Assembly: GCA_039545295.1 (NCBI GenBank)
Contig: BCIK01000004.1
Span: 621,389-685,388 of the forward strand
DNA: 64,000 nucleotides
Reading direction: 5' to 3'
From: Udeniomyces pyricola
Taxonomy: Eukaryota > Basidiomycota > Tremellomycetes > Cystofilobasidiales > Mrakiaceae
Part shown: positions 40,033 through 51,300 of the stretch, in pieces
Position numbering within the stretch: the first letter of the stretch is position 1
Layout of the letters: each line of letters opens with the position of its first letter
Translations under genes and position numbers: made by a program
Notes under the pieces: generated by a model
The model's database searches: none
Seen by the model: only the letters and a program-made list of their open reading frames with translations
What the model was told of the DNA's origin: nothing

Positions 40033-41269
40033 CTGTGTACAATCAAAGAGGGACGTTTGTGTGGGAGAAGGAAAAGAAAAAGATAAAACCATGACGGGAC
40101 AAGTGAAGGGAAGGGAAGAGGAAGGGAGAAGAAAGTAAAAGGGGATAACAGAGCGGAGGGGGCAAGGAAAGAGACACGCCGGGTTGGGATGGTTGGATAA
40201 AAGTTGAAGCGCATAATCAAGGGTGATCACATCAAAACGTTCAGTCGGTGAGATATAGAGGAACCCAAGTCGATTGAGGACGTGTGATCGATTCACGAGA
40301 CCGAGAGTGTGTTCCAAACGCCATGGGTGCCAAGCGAAGCAAACAATCGAAGCAGTGTCGTGTTGGATCGCATGGTGGAAGAAAACACAAATGTTGTCGT
40401 ATTTGTTGATTACGGAAAAGAGCAGGGCGTACGATGTCCGTTTTGGTGAGTAAAAATGAGAAGGGTCAATGGAAAAAGTGGAGGAGGGAGGAAAGAGGAG
40501 AGGAGAGGGGAGGGCATGAGTGACGCGTTGCAAACGGGAGAAGGAAAGTGCGAGGCGAGGGCAGCCAGCAACGAGCCACAGAGACGTGTAGAAAGCAAGT
40601 TTCGGCACGGGAGGACAGAGCAGCAAGACAGGCAGCAGGATCGGATGGTGGCGCGTCGAAGGGAACGGTAAGGGGCCAAAAGGAAGACTGAAGGGCGAAA
40701 GCCATAGAGCATGATGGCCGTCGTCAAGCGTGGCGAGTTATCGAGGTCAGATTAAGCGGAAGAGGACTAGAAGGGGTAGTTAAGGGGCGATGTGTCGGCG
40801 TCGATGGAGACAGATGGAGAACAAAGAACAGGGAATGTGATCGAGCGGTAGTCGAACAACAGGAGCATCCGCATGCGTCGTGATAGGCAAGGCCACCTGA
40901 GCGAGATCGAGCGCGCGAGACGCATCGCATGAAGGGGGTTGCGTTTTCAGAGGGACGTCACGTCCCGTCCGAATGCGAGCCTCCCCATGAGACACGACTT
41001 TGACGAATTGACCAGCTGACTGACGGGGCATGGGGCGGCGCGTTCTTGACCACAGCAGTCATGTCACAGGAGGGAAAGGGCAAGATGGACACGTGTCGGA
41101 TAGAGTGCGCGCGATGAAAGATGTCGCAGGTACAAAGGGCGCAGCAAACCAGAGCGATGTCGGTATATCGGGAGCAACTCGAGAGAGGGTGACGTAGAGA
41201 GAACGCAAAAAGAATCCCACGTCAAATTGACAAGCAAGTCGTCGAGGGATGGGAAAACTAATCCGAGGG

Positions 41270-43553
41270 TCATGGTGAAACAAGGAGCAGACGAGGTCGA
41301 ACAAGACACAGCGAAGCCGAGGCAATGGCGCGGACAGACATGGGCGTGGTGGTAGTGATGATGGTGGCTGTTGTCGTTGGCGTCGGCACAGAGTAGGCAA
41401 CGATCCGTCTGCTGTACCTGCTACCGCTACTGCTGCTGCTCGCGGGATAAATATGGCTGGGACTATGGTTGCCCTCGAGGTTGAACGGACACGTACCCTC
41501 TCTTGGACCTTCGCCACCTAGGGGCCGCTGGCGATGGTGGTGATCCTGCCCAGCAATTGGGGGTCTGCGGAACGGCGATGGTTTGTCTCCCTCTGCTACA
41601 TTCGAAAAGGGAGCTTTGTTGCTCGGGTACGGGTGAGCTCGATCCTCTCCCTGTCGCGGTGGCGACCGTAACCTGGAATCTCGTCGATGGTCAGCATTCA
41701 TGGTTCGCGCCTCGAGCGACCGAGGGCCTTCGGGTATCCCTGCCCCTCCACGCGGCGGGAGGAGTCGATCTCGCTCATCGAATCGGTCGCCTTGACGCCA
41801 TCTCTCGCGCCCATCCCTCGTATCACGCGGCGGTCGCACATCTTCGGATCGGTGCAATCCTCGAGAGACAAGAGCCGGCGGAGATGGAGGCCGGCGAAGC
41901 GGCGGGAATGCCGGATTGGATTGCATGCGCGAGAGAAGGGGTGCCGGACGATTCTCCCCGCGGACGGCGGGCGCGGTAGCAGCGGCTGTAGCAGCGGAAG
42001 CGGCAAAGGTCGAGGGCGTTGGACCAGAGCTGGCAATTTGTCGGGGCACGTCGGAAGTTTGCTCGACTCCACTGACAGGATCAACAGAAGGCGGCTTGTC
42101 GTTGGAACGCTTGGGCCACTTAGGTCTCTCCCAGCTCGTCTCTTGCGTCTCGACGTTGTAAAAGAACGTGCCGCCGTTGCTCCTCGAGTTGCGTGTCTCC
42201 CAGCCAGGCGGAAGCGCGAGCGGTTCTCTTGATGCTGAAGTCGCGAGACCTACTGCGGGAATAGAAACTGTAGCGGAAGAAGCAGATAAAGGGGCGCCCG
42301 TCGTCGTAGCGACAGCTGGAAGAGCAGTAGAGGGAGGGGCAGAGGGTGAGACATCAGGCGCGTTACCGGTCGGACCAACGGTGGTGGCCTCGGCTGCGAT
42401 GGGCTGACTGAAAGCAAGTCGGGGCGATGGTGTGGGTGAAGGAGAAAGCGAGATCGGAGCCATCGTAGACGCGGTAGTTGCGGCAGGAACGGCTGGCTTG
42501 CCACCAGAGTGTCGACGAATGACTTCCGGGCGGGGCGGAAGGGCAAGATCCAGAGCGCTGCGAGATGATCCCCCAGGCAGCGAGGCATGTCCCGAGGGAG
42601 TAATCGTGGCTAACGAACCCACTGGTGAGGAGACGACTACCTTCGGCGCGACGGCCGTGGGGGCGGCGTTGGCATGGGCATGGGCAGGAGAAGGTCCAAG
42701 TGACTTTGGAGCGGAAGAGGTGTATCCGGTCGACTGGAGGTGCGTAGTCGGCTCAGCCGAGCTGCCGATGGTGGAGGCAATGACGGTGACGGTCGGTCGA
42801 GGGCCTCGGATGGTGGTGTTCATGTTGGGTCGAGGAGGCAAGGGTTGTCTGGGAAGGGAAGAAGTAGAAGAAGATGCTGGCCCTCGTTGGCCAGTGCGAC
42901 TGGGCGCTGGGTCGCGTGCGGATGCCGACGTTGGGGGCGAGGCGATCGGTCGCGTAGATGCAGCGTCGGCGGCAGCTGAGATTGACAGATGGTTAGTACG
43001 TGAATGTTTGGTTCCAGCAGAGAGAAAACTGACCGAGACGCGGCGGACGACAGGGAGTATCGTTCGGAAGGGAGGGGGGGGGAGGGAAGGGGGGNNNNNN
43101 NNNNNNNNNNNNNNNNNNNNNNNNNNNNNNNNNNNNNNNNNNNNNNNNNNNNNNNNNNNNNNNNNNNNNNNNNNNNNNNNNNNNNNGGGGGGGGGGGCAT
43201 AGGACGACGTTGCTGTACTGACCATGGGGGTCAGTCAACGATGGGCCTGGGACCGATTGAAGTATACTGTCGACGTCGTGAACTGGAGGATGATCTCCTC
43301 CAAGGATATCATCGTCGTCGTCATCATCATCTTGGTCGAGAACTATGTGGGGTGTCGACGACGGGTGGCCAAGGGGATGGGCGTGATGGGAAGAGAGGTC
43401 GGGTTGGGTGTGGAGGGTATGAGCGGGTTGATGGACGGAAGGAGAAAGTGTACCGTCGGTGGGAAGTGTGTTGTTGTGTGTGGTGAGGATGTTAAGATCA
43501 TCTTCGTCGTCATCATATCCCCAGTCGACGATGTTTTCGTCGTCGTCGTCCAT
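41270..43553 (-). CDS. WW-domain protein, disordered
   Basis: Exon 1, 43553-43223, starts MDDDDENIVDWGYDDDEDDL and is acidic. The intron (43222-42976) contains the run of N and flanking C runs. Exon 2 starts at 42975 (phase checked, G|CT). One WW domain lies at about 42210-42100: LPPGWETRNSRSNGGTFFYNVETQETSWERP, with both Trp, the FFYN aromatic block and the WERP end intact; WW domains bind proline-rich ligands. Around it are Pro/Ser/Ala-rich segments, then Arg/Asp-rich RS-like sequence (RDTRDGRERWRQGDRFDERD), which suggests an RNA-processing role. The open frame runs to a stop at 41270, but a strong donor (GAGG|GTACGT near 41493) suggests the true coding sequence leaves this frame there. The ATG at 43553 is the first in frame. 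Shares a 323-bp divergent promoter with UNC-50. Confidence 0.75.
43095..43186. other. Run of undetermined bases (assembly gap)
   Basis: A block of 92 N flanked on both sides by G runs on the + strand. It lies inside intron 1 of the WW-domain gene, so it does not break the coding sequence. Confidence 0.97.
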
Positions 43554-43876
43554 GATGATGAAGGGGGGAGGGGGGTTGGTTGATGGGTTGTTCTTTGTGT
43601 GTTTCGATTTGGCGAGTTGACTATGTGATTCGACGTTGGACACATATCATCCAGCTAAGATCGATTCAACTCATATCATACTATATACATTCTCCCATCC
43701 ACGTCCCACCCGCCGCCCCACACACACACACACACATCATATATATATATACATATACATATATGTACACATAACAATACATATATATAAATATATATTC
43801 CACTCGTCCACCCACCCACCCCCAAAGCTTCCTCACCCTGTCTGCCTCAACACTCTTCCGTCGGCCGTCGTCGCAC
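43554..43876. promoter_or_regulatory. Bidirectional promoter region, WW-domain gene / UNC-50
   Basis: 323 bases between two divergent ATGs (43553 minus, 43877 plus). It contains a CA run (about 43722-43737) joined to alternating TA/CATA sequence (about 43738-43800). Individual promoter elements cannot be assigned. Confidence 0.5.
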
Positions 43877-45956
43877 ATGTCGATCCTCCCCCTCACCTCA
43901 TCCGACGGTCGAGACGATCCCTCCTCGACCAGATCCTTTCCCTCAGCTGCTCCCCGTCGGTTCGGACCCTTTTCGTCCTCATCTGCACGTCATCCTTCGT
44001 CTTCAAGAGCACCATGGCAGGCCATCAAGACCAACCTCTTCAAAGCGACCAAATTAAGCACCTTGGATTTCGAGATGGCCGCCAACAACCTCTCCTACCT
44101 TTGCGTCGCGCCCAGAAGAGTGTGCGTCGTTTCCTCTCGTTTGAGCTCTTGACAGGGGAGGGGAGGGGAGGGAGAGATCGGTCATGATGACTGGCAACGA
44201 GGGGACCATAGGAGGTCTGTTGATGCGCGTTTAGCACATGGCCAAAGAGGGAAGAGGAAGGGGGTCCGTATGTGTGACGGGCGACGCACAGGCCAGGCAG
44301 GCCGCAGAGGATGACGTGGGAATCAAGAGATGATGAACCTGCTCATGTTGACACGCCCCAGCTCATTTCTTCGCATTTCCTTTTGCTTTCCCCTCCATCA
44401 TCTCCAACCATGTCTTATCTACTCACAGGTACCGCAACGTATACTATCGTACGCTTCCTTTCGTCTCTTGAAACCCCATACCAACCTCACCAGGGAGGAA
44501 CGCGTCCAGCTGATTCTCCTATCCTTCCTCTCACCCGGCGTTCTTCATCATCGCCCTATTTTCTCTCTCTCTCGTCGCCCCCTGCTCTACCAGACAAACA
44601 AACCAAAAATCAGTGGTCAAGAGATGACCCAGCAATGATTATTTTGATTTCTGCTTTCCTCGCCAGTATGTGTGGTTCGATTTCGGATCGTTCTTCTTGC
44701 GGTTCAGTCTTGTTTACGCCCCCCCCCCCCCCCCNNNCNNNCGAGCCCCCCCAAGAAACAAAATAAATCAACTTCTTTACAAAAATTGACGCGACTTGTT
44801 CCCAACCCCATCTGCTTCTCAACCCCTTCCCTCATCAATGCCCTTGATCTCCTCATCTCTCATCAATCTCAAACCCACCTCGACAGTCATCTCGATACCG
44901 TACTCCCTGCTTTACACTCCGACCCTTCTCCGTACTCTCCTCATCAACCCTCTCCTCTTCATCTTCCGAGACTTCCTCCTATCTTCCTCCCTCATCGCCA
45001 CGTTCCTCTACGTCCTCACGAACAAGCTCCTGCTGTCGTCGCCGACGCATTCCAACGCCGCGAGCGATCGGGTCGAATGGGGTTACGCCTTTGATGTGGC
45101 GGTCAATTCGTTCTTCCCGTTTGGGTTGTGGGTTTATGGAGGTATGATCCTGATGAGTGGCTTGGTGATGAGAGAGTGAGTACAGATCTTGTTTGTGCTT
45201 TGGTCTCGTTGTTAGATCCGTGTCCGGTGTTTCCTCTTCTTCGTTTTTTTCTTTTCTTTTTCTTTTCTTCTCTCATTCTGGTGGTGGAAAGTCGCTTGTT
45301 GTGCTGTGAGAGAAGAGGGAGGAAGAAGAGAGGGTCAGCCAGTGCGAGCCATTCCGGGGTCAGATGTGATAGCTTCTGGGTCAGGGGTGCTTCCTTGAAG
45401 GGATGGATACGATCTAGCTACGTGTTCATGGAAGCTCCCCTGCTTTCATCCATCCAAATTCCCCCTTATCCAACCATCTTCCTCTTTCTTCACCATGACA
45501 TATTTAGCCCCCCCCCCCCACTCGTCTCCTACCTTGGATAGACCATCTGACTCTGATCTGATCTGATTCTTTCTTTCTTTTTTTTCTTTTTTTCTTTTTT
45601 CTTCTCTTTCGTTTCAACGTTTGCCACAGGAATTGGGTCTGTCTCTTCCTTGGCAACACTCTCTGGCTCGGGGCGCTTTCTCAATACGTTCGTCCTCATC
45701 TCATCCTTCAACTTAAACCTCCTCTATACCATCTGTTCCCTCCAACCCCACCACCCCCAACCTCCCAACCTAACACTACCCTCTCTCTCTCTCTCAGATC
45801 TACATAACCTACCTTGGTTTCTCCGCTCTTCCCTTCCTCATCCGATCCGAACTCCTCCTCGCGCCCCTCCTCCCGGTCTTCTTGGGTTACCTCTTAAGCC
45901 TCCTCGGTTTCAACGTCGCCCGGAGCGTCGTCCGGGTGTACTTTGGAGGGGTCTAA
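43877..45956 (+). CDS. GMH1: UNC-50 / Gmh1 family Golgi membrane protein
   Basis: Multi-pass Golgi membrane protein family, linked in yeast to Arf exchange factors and in animals to receptor trafficking. Six exons: 43877-44121, 44429-44448 (20-nt microexon), 44594-44665, 44887 to about 45176, about 45630-45695, and about 45800-45956. Family blocks in order: LDFEMAANNLSYLCVAPRRVYRNVYY (across intron 1), KQTKNQWSRDDPAM (exon 3), then FIFRDFLLSSSLIATFLY helices, VEWGYAFDVAVNSFFP (exon 4), LGNTLWLGALSQY, and YITYLGFSALPFLIRSELLL (exons 5-6). About 280 residues, usual for the family. Phases of exons 1-3 and the exon 3/4 junction agree. The ambiguous bases near 44735-44741 and a poly-C run lie in intron 3. 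The start ATG 43877 gives a basic Ser/Pro-rich N-terminal tail. Confidence 0.92.
44735..44741. other. Ambiguous bases (NNNCNNN) after a C run
   Basis: Six N around one C directly follow a C run (about 44719-44734). They are in intron 3 of UNC-50, so the protein is unaffected. Confidence 0.95.
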
Positions 45957-46429
45957 GAAAAGAAAAAAAGGGAGGGTGGGAGAGAGGAAAAGGATAACAA
46001 GGGGTGAGAGGGGTGAGAGGAGGAAATGAGAGGGAGAGAGACAGAGAGAAGATGATTTGAACGTATCAGGAAGCGAAAGCTACCAGAGGGAAGCGAAGGA
46101 GTGGCTAGAGAGAAGGACCAGGTCGAGGTTGGGATGCAGATCACATGTTTGGATCATACAGTATAGACATCTGAGGTTGTTTGAACAGTTCTCGTTGATC
46201 TCAAGTATATATATATATATATATCAGCGCGTGATGATTGAATATCGAGGCCTGAGGCCTGAATGAACGAAGACTGAGATACACGTTGATATCATTAATC
46301 TATACTGCTTGAATCCTTTAAACTGTTTTCTTTTTTTTTTTAAGAAGGAGAGATTGACATCGAGTCATGAACATGATTAATGTATGAGAGAAATAATTTT
46401 TTATTATTATTAAAAAAAAACCCCGGTTT
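45957..46429. other. Convergent 3' flanks
   Basis: About 470 bases between UNC-50 (+) and the unrecognised minus-strand gene. A TA dinucleotide run lies near 46205-46225, and A/T-rich sequence near 46380-46420 may serve transcript ends. No gene seen. Confidence 0.5.
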
Positions 46430-48035
46430 TTAAATCCCTCTTCCGAGCGTACCAAAACAACTCTCCCAAGCTTTCACTTCGACATCCATGATTTCCTCCC
46501 ATTCTCTCCTCCACTCCATCCCACCTTCCCCCTTCCCACTCACCCCCTCTTTTTCCTCCTCTGCTGGTGGTGCTACTTCGTCGGGATCGAGGACGGGAAG
46601 AAGATGAAGACTGGCCCAGGAACCTTCCCAGTGACCCTCGCGCTGCCAGGCTTCCAATGCGGATTTGGCGGTCGAAAATGGGGTGGAAGGTGAGATGAGG
46701 ATGTGGGAGAGGATTGTTAGACGGGAATGGGAGTGGTGGAGAAGCGCTAGGAGGGGATCGAGGGAGAGAGCTGGAGAGAGGAGAGAGAGGAGAAGTAAAG
46801 GAAGTTTGGAAGGTTGAGGTTGTGTTGTCAGATTTTGATGACGAAGATGGAGAAGAAGAACAGAGCCAAAAAAAAAAAAAGAAGACAGAAGATGAAACGT
46901 GTGGAGGAAAAAAGAAGAAACAAAAAAGGAAGAAGAAGAAAAAGCAAAAAGAGGGCGGGGAATCTTTTGTGTTTCTCGCTCTCGTGTTTCTCCCCCCCCC
47001 CCCCTTAAGCTCTCCGGTCTTCCTAGAAGAGAAGAACAAAGCGTACCGAACCGATCCAACGACCACGTCGTCCAGAGCGCCGTTTGGTTGGCGAACGTCG
47101 GCCCTTTGAGCCGTGTGCATTCGACGAGGAGCGATTCAATCGTATCGGACAAACTCGTCAGTTTGATCAGTCGTTTCGACTGATACGCGGTTTTTTTCGT
47201 GTGTGTGTGTGTGTGTGTGGGTTTTTTTTTTGTGTGTTGGAAAGCGGGAGAGAGGGTGAGTCAATGAGGCTGTCTCAATGGAGACAGGGGATGAATGGGC
47301 GAGATATACAACGGACGAGTTTGGAGAGGACTTCGTTGAGGGCGTGTTGGGATTGAACAAGTTTGACAAGGAGAGAAGAAGCCGTCGGAGCATAAGGGTA
47401 CGGATTGGTGATTGACACTGTGAGGTTGCTGAGGTTGAGGGAAAGAGGGGCAGAGAGAGGAAGGGGGAAGGAAGCAACAAGTGAGGTGATGTGGAATCAG
47501 CGACAGAACGAAAGTAAGATGAAGCAACCAGACGTGCGTTTCCTTTGCGTGTGCGTGAGGATAATGTGGTTGTCAGAGGTAAATTTGGTCGTTTGTCATG
47601 TGTGACATGCGTCCAGGGTGTGGGGGTAGGGAAGCATATAGATTTATGACGTTTGAGGACGCGAGCTTTCTCCCCCCCCCCCCCCCCACGAGAAACCAAA
47701 CAAATCTCCAATTTAACCCGCCCGCGAAAGCTCCCCACTACCACCAAGAGCTGGTAAAAGAGATTTCGGTCTCACTCCAATCCGGTCCTGCAATCGACGC
47801 ATCCTTTCGCCGCTCTAAGGCCGTCCATGAGGACGATTTCCTCCCAGTCACGGAGGCCCTTTTCGATGTCGACCAAAGTCGCACGGAGTTTGCGGTGGAA
47901 CGGCGTCGGGTCGTGCGAGGCGACGAGTCGGGCGTTGTTGGGAGACGTTGGGGAGGAAGTTTGGGGAAGGGGAGAGGCCCGAGATGAGGCTGGCGAAGGT
48001 GTCGAGGGACCACGGAGGGAGGAGAGACGGGACAT
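46430..48035 (-). CDS. Unrecognised helical protein, basidiomycete-type hypothetical
   Basis: Start ATG 48035 (MSRLSSLRGPSTPS). Exon 1 is 48035-47776 and ends CVDCRTGL before GA|GTGAGA. A likely exon 2 (about 47455-47340) reads NLTVSITNPYPYAPTASSLL then VKLVQSQHALNEVLSKL, and the next starts at CAG| near 47185 with SKRLIKLTSLSDTIESLLVE. The joined product has long amphipathic helices with a conserved-looking core (PFHRKLRATLVDIEKGLRDWE, then DGLRAAKGCVD), a Trp-rich stretch (TALWTTWSLDRF) and a C-terminal part with WQREGHWEGSW and MEWRREWEEIMDVEVKAWE, stopping at 46430. Two introns may carry sense G runs (+ strand C runs near 46992-47004 and 47672-47688). I do not recognise the family; it could be a small coiled-coil subunit of a complex. 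It diverges from LYS2 with a 359-bp gap. Confidence 0.6.
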
Positions 48036-48394
48036 GGCTTGATGAGGATGACTTGAAGTGTGTGAGTAGGATGAGAAAGGCCGGGGTTGATGGATGTCGA
48101 CACGGCTGGTTCCGACGATGATGGAGAGAAAAAGTCGATCATTTCGGAGCAGAGCGATCATGAATTTCAATCGAATAATCGAATAATATAATCAACGCGA
48201 AGATTAAGCGAGTAACGTAACTGTAAAAGGTGTGACGACGGTGCGATTTCGTGACTCGATGGAAGTCGACCTCTCTAGCTCTTTCTTCGTCCCTCACCTT
48301 GCCCTTCTACCCACCCATCGTCAACGCAGACACCAACGGGGACCACACTTACTTATATATCCCCATCCACCCTTCCTCATCCATCCAGCCCATC
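48036..48394. promoter_or_regulatory. Divergent promoter region, hypothetical gene / LYS2
   Basis: 359 bases between two divergent ATGs. A TATATA string lies about 40 bases before the LYS2 ATG, and TGACTC (the core of Gcn4-type amino-acid control sites) occurs at about 48252-48257. Both are short and could be chance. Confidence 0.4.
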
Positions 48395-51300
48395 ATGTCA
48401 TCCCAAGACTCGTCAACCCTCCAAGCCAAGCTCGCCCGGTGGTCCAAACGCCTCGCCTCCCTACCCTCCTTGGCCCTTCCAACTGATTACCCTCGTCCTT
48501 CCCCTCCACGAGTCGTCGAGTCACTCCAACACCAAGCCCTCAACTCGTCCCACAAATCCCAGCTCGCTCAGCTTCAGAGCCAGTTCTCGGATCTCAACCC
48601 GACCGAGTTCCAATTGGCCTTGACGGCGTTCATCCTGCTCCTCCATCGGTACACCCCGGACCCTTCGCTTCTCATCTGCTCCTCAACTCCGGACCCTGCC
48701 TCGCCCTCGACATCGATTCCCCTCTTACTTCTCATCAACATCTCCCCGGAAGAGACGTTTGGCTCTCTCCTCAAGCAGGTCCTCGCCGTCGAAGCCGAGG
48801 CCAAGGAGGACGCCGTCCCACTCGAGCTGCTCGAAAAGGAGATCAAACGCTCCCAACCCGAACGAGGCGACGGTCCCCTCTTCCGAGTCCGCTTCCTCGA
48901 TGGAACTCACCAGGCCGCTCATGATGGGGCTGAGAATGGGGTTGGAAAGGAGGGTATGGGACTTGAAACGGATCTGACCATGGTGTTCGGACGAGAGGCC
49001 GATGGAGGTCAGTTGGAAGCGTTTTTCTTTCTTGCTTCAGTGGGTCCAAGGACGGGAGAGGAGTTTTTGGCGATGGTAGAGAGACACCAGGTGTCTTGTC
49101 TTGGTTTAGGATGGCGTGTTGTCTTGAACCCGAGAGAGGTCGATCAATGGGCCAAAGTGAAGCGCAGTAGAGACGGGATCTGTCGTATGGGCGAGGACAC
49201 CCAAACGACGACGTCAGCAGGAGTCGGTCAGCCCAAAAAGGATGGACAGATAGGTTTCGCCCGATCTACCCGAAGGCAACTTCGCCCTTGCAGCCTGGCT
49301 GGCTGGTCGAACTCATGCCCATGCTCTTTGGATATCAATTCTTCACCATTGCTGCAATCGCTGACTGGTAGTCACGGCTGAACTGACCTACCTCTCTTTC
49401 TCCTCCTCCTTTAACGTTGCCCCGTATGCTCGGTTTGTCGACCCGCGTTCTCAGCTCCCAACCTCTCCCTCAATTCCAACTCGCTTCTCTTCTCCCCCGC
49501 CCGATCCGAGTACACGATCCAGTCTCTGCTTGCTCTCCTCTCGACGCTCACCTCGACCCCCTCAATCGCTTCCGAACAATCCATCCTCACCCTCCCCATC
49601 GTCACGCCTGCCCAGAGCTCCCTCCTCCCGGACCCGAGGGCGGACCTCGATTGGTGCGGCTTCAAAGGTGCCATCACCGACATCTTCTCCGCCAATGCTC
49701 GAGCTCACCCAGAACGCCCTTGCGTCATTGAGAGCGTCGAAAACGACAACGTCCTCGAGGGACCCAGTTCAGAGACCAAGGTCTACACCTACAAGATGAT
49801 CGATGAGGCGAGCAACGTCGTCGCTCATCGACTGATGGAAGGCGGGCTCGAAAGAGGAGAAGTCGTCATGATTTATGCCGCCAGGCGAGTCGAGCTCGTC
49901 GTAGCGGTCATGGCGACCCTCAAGGCCGGAGGTGTCTTCAGCGTCATTGGTCAGTCGTCAAACACGTGGTTCTGTCCTCCTTTTCCTTATTTCTTGTCGT
50001 GTCGTGTCCATTTGTCTAAAGCTGTTTTACCTTTTCTTTTTTGGCTGCCTTGTCTCATTGCTTGCACCACTTCTTTGGCCTCATGTCGAACGTTACAGAT
50101 CCCGCCTACCCGCCCTCGCGACAGACCGTGTACCTCTCCGTGTCGAACCCCCGGGCTCTCATCATCCTCTCCTCCGCCGGTACTCTCCACCCGACCGTCC
50201 AAGAATTCGTCTCTTCCTCCCTCGAAGCCCCTCTTCGTCTGACCATCCCCGCGCTTCACCTCCTTCCCTCTGGAGAAATCCTCGGTTCCTCCACTTCTTC
50301 TTCGCCCGATGACATCCTCGAGTCCGTCCGAGCCAAGGCGAGCGAACCCACCGGAATCATCCTTGGGCCGGACAGTCCGGGAACGTTGAGCTTCACTAGC
50401 GGTAGTACGGGAATCCCAAAGGGTGTCAAGGGTCGACACTACTCTTTGACCCACTTCTTCCCGTGGATGGGCGAGAGGTTCGGGTTGGGCAAAGAGGAGA
50501 AGTTTACCATGCTTTCCGGTATCGCGCACGATCCGATCCAAAGAGACAGTGCGTTCTCTGCTTTGACTTGCTCCTCGTCACATCATTCGACCCCCCTATC
50601 GACTCGGATCGGTTGTTTCTGACCTCGCTGGATATGGTTGTTTGATCTCTTCTCCTTCTGCTTCCTCCCTTTTGTCCAGTCTTCACTCCTCTCTTCCTCG
50701 GCGCCCAACTCCACGTCCCGACGGCCGACGACATTGGCACGCCTGGTCGACTCGCCGAATGGATGGCCCAGAGCCAAGTCACCGTCACTCACCTCACGCC
50801 AGGTAAGTTCAGTCCAGCTTGGCATTTCCTTTGTTACCTCTGAGTTTCACCACTCGAATGAGTCAAAAGGCTAAGGTCCGTTTCGTCCGCTTGGGTTTCT
50901 CCTACTCTTCACGAACACCTTGATAGCCATGGGACAACTCCTTTCGGCTCAAGCGACCGCTCAAATCCCTACGCTTCGCAACGCCTTCTTCGTCGGTGAT
51001 GTCCTCACCAAGCGTGACTGCACGCGTCTCCAATCGCTCGCATCCAACGTGCGCATCATCAACATGTACGGAACGACGGAAACCCAGCGTGCGGTCTCCT
51101 ACTTTGCCATCCCGCCCGTCTCGGTCGATTCGACGTTCCTCTCGACCCAAAAGGACATCATGCCCGCCGGACAAGGCATGATTGACGTTCAACTTCTCGT
51201 CGTCAACCGGGCGGACCGAAACGTGCCATGCGCGATTGGCGAAGTCGGTGAACTCTACGTGCGATCGGGCGGAATGGCCGAAGGTTACCTCGACCCGACC

